Of a DNA stretch of 8,576 nucleotides, positions 7,787 to 8,576 are shown piece after piece. Each line of letters starts with the position of its first letter. Position 1 is the first letter of the stretch. Origin of the DNA: Desulfovibrio sp. (GTDB lineage: Bacteria > Desulfobacterota > Desulfovibrionia > Desulfovibrionales > Desulfovibrionaceae); the NCBI GenBank assembly GCA_014804865.1, contig JAAUYY010000107.1:5235-13810 (forward strand). Direction: 5' to 3'. The notes beneath the pieces are model-generated. The model saw only the letters and a program-made list of their open reading frames with translations. It had not been told where the DNA came from and searched no databases. Both the position numbers and the translations under genes were made by a program.

Positions 7787-7857
7787 GGCTCTATAGCAAA
7801 TTTAGCTTAAAACTTCCGCCGCGGCGGTAATTTCAAGCTAGATTTGCTATAAGAACC
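7787..7857. repeat. Long interrupted inverted repeat, possible MITE or extragenic palindrome
   Basis: TATAGCAAATTTAGCTT (7792-7808) is complementary to AAGCTAGATTTGCTATA (7835-7851) over 17 positions with one difference, a T opposite G that would be a G-U wobble in RNA. Pairing can extend outward, with one bulged A and one mismatch, through GGCTC (7787-7791) and GAACC (7853-7857). Inside lies the perfect palindrome CCGCCGCGGCGG (7816-7827). The element is about 71 bp and has no coding capacity. Its outer TA-rich ends would suit a TA-targeting miniature element of the IS630/Tc1 type, but no unequivocal target duplication can be shown from one copy. Alternatively it is a bidirectional transcription stop, though no T-run follows it on the + strand. 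Confidence 0.65.
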
Positions 7858-7926
7858 GTGGCAAAATTGAAAAAATACTTTGGAGCTTAAAGGACTGCCG
7901 CGGAATCGCGACGCGACGCCGCCAAA

Positions 7927-7955
7927 GCGCGCGTTTATTCTGTTCGTTCGCGCGC
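7927..7955. repeat. GC-only 7-bp hairpin
   Basis: GCGCGCG (7927-7933) pairs perfectly with CGCGCGC (7949-7955) across a 15-nt T-rich loop. It is neither followed by a T-run nor close to a start codon. Alternating GC is easily self-complementary, so it may be of no significance; it is recorded because it is the second of three palindromes in this gap. Confidence 0.35.
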
Positions 7956-8013
7956 ATAGCGTTGATACCAATAGTTTTCAAGGTTACGCGAGCGCTGGCT
8001 AATGTCGCGCGTT

Positions 8014-8027
8014 GCCACTATAGTGGC
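8014..8027. promoter_or_regulatory. Perfect 14-bp palindrome just before the GT10 start
   Basis: GCCACTATAGTGGC is identical to its own reverse complement and ends ten bases before the ATG at 8038. The only purine-rich ribosome-site candidate, GGCGGG at 8025-8030, overlaps its right arm, so an RNA stem here could hide it. As DNA it could equally be a dimeric repressor operator. The centre contains TATAGT, a possible -10 element, but no -35 at suitable spacing was found. The palindrome is seen directly; any function is inference. Confidence 0.45.
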
Positions 8028-8037
8028 GGGATAAAAA

Positions 8038-8576
8038 ATGAAAACATTATCTATAAACTCATCATACGCGGTTGCGATTCACACTGAAGTTATTTTAGAT
8101 GTTCTAAAGAATCATTTTAAATTGGAATTTTCTGAAAATCCTGAATTTTTAATTACTGGCTGGCGTAATATAGATTATTTAATAAATAAGTCGGCGCGCA
8201 TAAAGATCTTATCCTGCGCGGAGAACTGCTCGCCAAATTTTAATTATTTTGATTACGCCCTGGGCACAAAAAGGATGGAATTTGGCGATCGCTACTTTTA
8301 TTATCCTTTCGCCTTTCTTGAAGATGATATAGAATTTTTGGAAAGAAGGCCTTTTTATGGTCCGCAATACGCGAAACGGAAATTCGCCAATTTCATAGCA
8401 TACGCGTTTATGCCTTATCCAGGTTATTCCAAAAGAGAGAATTTTGTTAAATTTATTTCTAAATACAAGACCGTTGATTGTCCAGGAAGAAGATTAAATA
8501 ATATGCAAGCCACTGAACTTGCGGATAAATTCAGTAGGAATGCTCAAAAATCCAAAATTAATTTCCTGAAAAATTA
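8038..8576 (+). CDS. Family GT10 glycosyltransferase (alpha-1,3-fucosyltransferase-like), 3' end outside window
   Basis: The frame is open from ATG at 8038 to the last base, giving 179 residues with no stop. An in-frame TAA at 8032-8034 means translation cannot begin earlier in this frame. Recognition rests on GT10 blocks: ENCSPNFNYFDYALG (62-76), where bacterial fucosyltransferases have a GEN-x-x-P-x-FN-x-x-DYA motif; EFGDRYFYYPFAF (81-93), matching the usual FGDR-x-x-R-x-P stretch; KFANFIAYA (115-123); and KYKTVDCPGRRLNN (142-155). The final visible residues, KINFLKN, lead into the C-terminal donor-binding domain, which is cut off. Such enzymes move fucose, or a related sugar, from a GDP-sugar to surface glycans such as LPS O-antigen. 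There is no signal peptide, as expected for a cytoplasmic or membrane-associated enzyme. It is strongly AT-rich, roughly one-third GC by eye, with many AAA, TTT and ATT codons, unlike the upstream genes, which suggests acquisition by transfer. Confidence 0.85.
   Translation, partial: MKTLSINSSYAVAIHTEVILDVLKNHFKLEFSENPEFLITGWRNIDYLINKSARIKILSCAENCSPNFNYFDYALGTKRMEFGDRYFYYPFAFLEDDIEFLERRPFYGPQYAKRKFANFIAYAFMPYPGYSKRENFVKFISKYKTVDCPGRRLNNMQATELADKFSRNAQKSKINFLKN

Larger units (their letters stand above)
7684..8037. other. 354-bp intergenic region, palindrome-rich, no gene seen
   Basis: No open frame here has a convincing start, ribosome site or recognisable protein. The stretch separates the GC-rich qmo genes from the AT-rich glycosyltransferase gene. 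It holds a weak terminator candidate, a long inverted repeat, a GC-rich 7-bp hairpin and a perfect 14-bp palindrome (listed separately). The octamer CGCGGAAT occurs three times in direct orientation, at 7717-7724, 7738-7745 and 7899-7906. No tRNA-like structure was recognised. No clear sigma-70 promoter for the downstream gene was found; TTGATA at 7962-7967 has no good -10 partner. Confidence 0.7.

Noticed and set aside
7962..7990. Promoter for the GT10 gene starting from TTGATA at 7962-7967
   Set aside because: The hexamer 17 bp downstream (TACGCG) does not resemble a -10 element, so there is no supportable promoter.
1..8576. CRISPR array, tRNA or rRNA gene
   Set aside because: No regularly spaced direct repeats, cloverleaf-like structure or ribosomal RNA signature was recognised on either strand.

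Overview
The window is a sulfate-respiration locus, all on the + strand, from a dissimilatory sulfate-reducing bacterium. Gene content and order (probable end of aprB, then aprA, qmoA, qmoB, qmoC and a qmoD-like gene) match the arrangement known from Desulfovibrionales (Desulfovibrio, Bilophila and relatives). That family-level placement is inferred from gene order and protein resemblance; no 16S or other phylogenetic marker is present.

Layout: 1-69 holds the last codons of an upstream gene, probably aprB. 89-2080 is aprA, the catalytic flavoprotein subunit of APS reductase. A 105-bp gap follows with two adjacent GC-rich hairpins (2092-2129). Then come qmoA (2186-3421), qmoB (3427-5721) and qmoC (5731-6909), packed with 5- and 9-nt gaps and each behind a strong Shine-Dalgarno, and after 48 nt a coiled-coil gene of the QmoD type (6958-7683). 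The region 7684-8037 has no gene that I can support. It is rich in palindromes, including a long interrupted inverted repeat at about 7787-7857 that looks like a small mobile or repetitive element. From 8038 to the window end the composition drops to roughly one-third GC, and an ORF cut off by the window edge encodes the N-terminal part of a family GT10 (alpha-1,3-fucosyltransferase-like) glycosyltransferase.

How the genes work together: QmoC (membrane cytochrome b fused to an HdrC-like Fe-S domain) is thought to take electrons from menaquinol and pass them to the HdrA-like flavoproteins QmoA and QmoB. These deliver them to AprBA, which reduces adenosine 5'-phosphosulfate to sulfite and AMP in the cytoplasm. 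QmoD is a small accessory protein whose gene is promoter-distal in the qmo operon. The GT10 gene has no evident role in this pathway and probably belongs to a separate, possibly acquired, surface-glycan region beyond the window.

The core is a well-known system. The parts that merit a second look are the intergenic hairpins, the palindromic element, the composition break with the GT10 gene, and the unusual tail of QmoD. I found no convincing undescribed system, RNA gene or CRISPR array.
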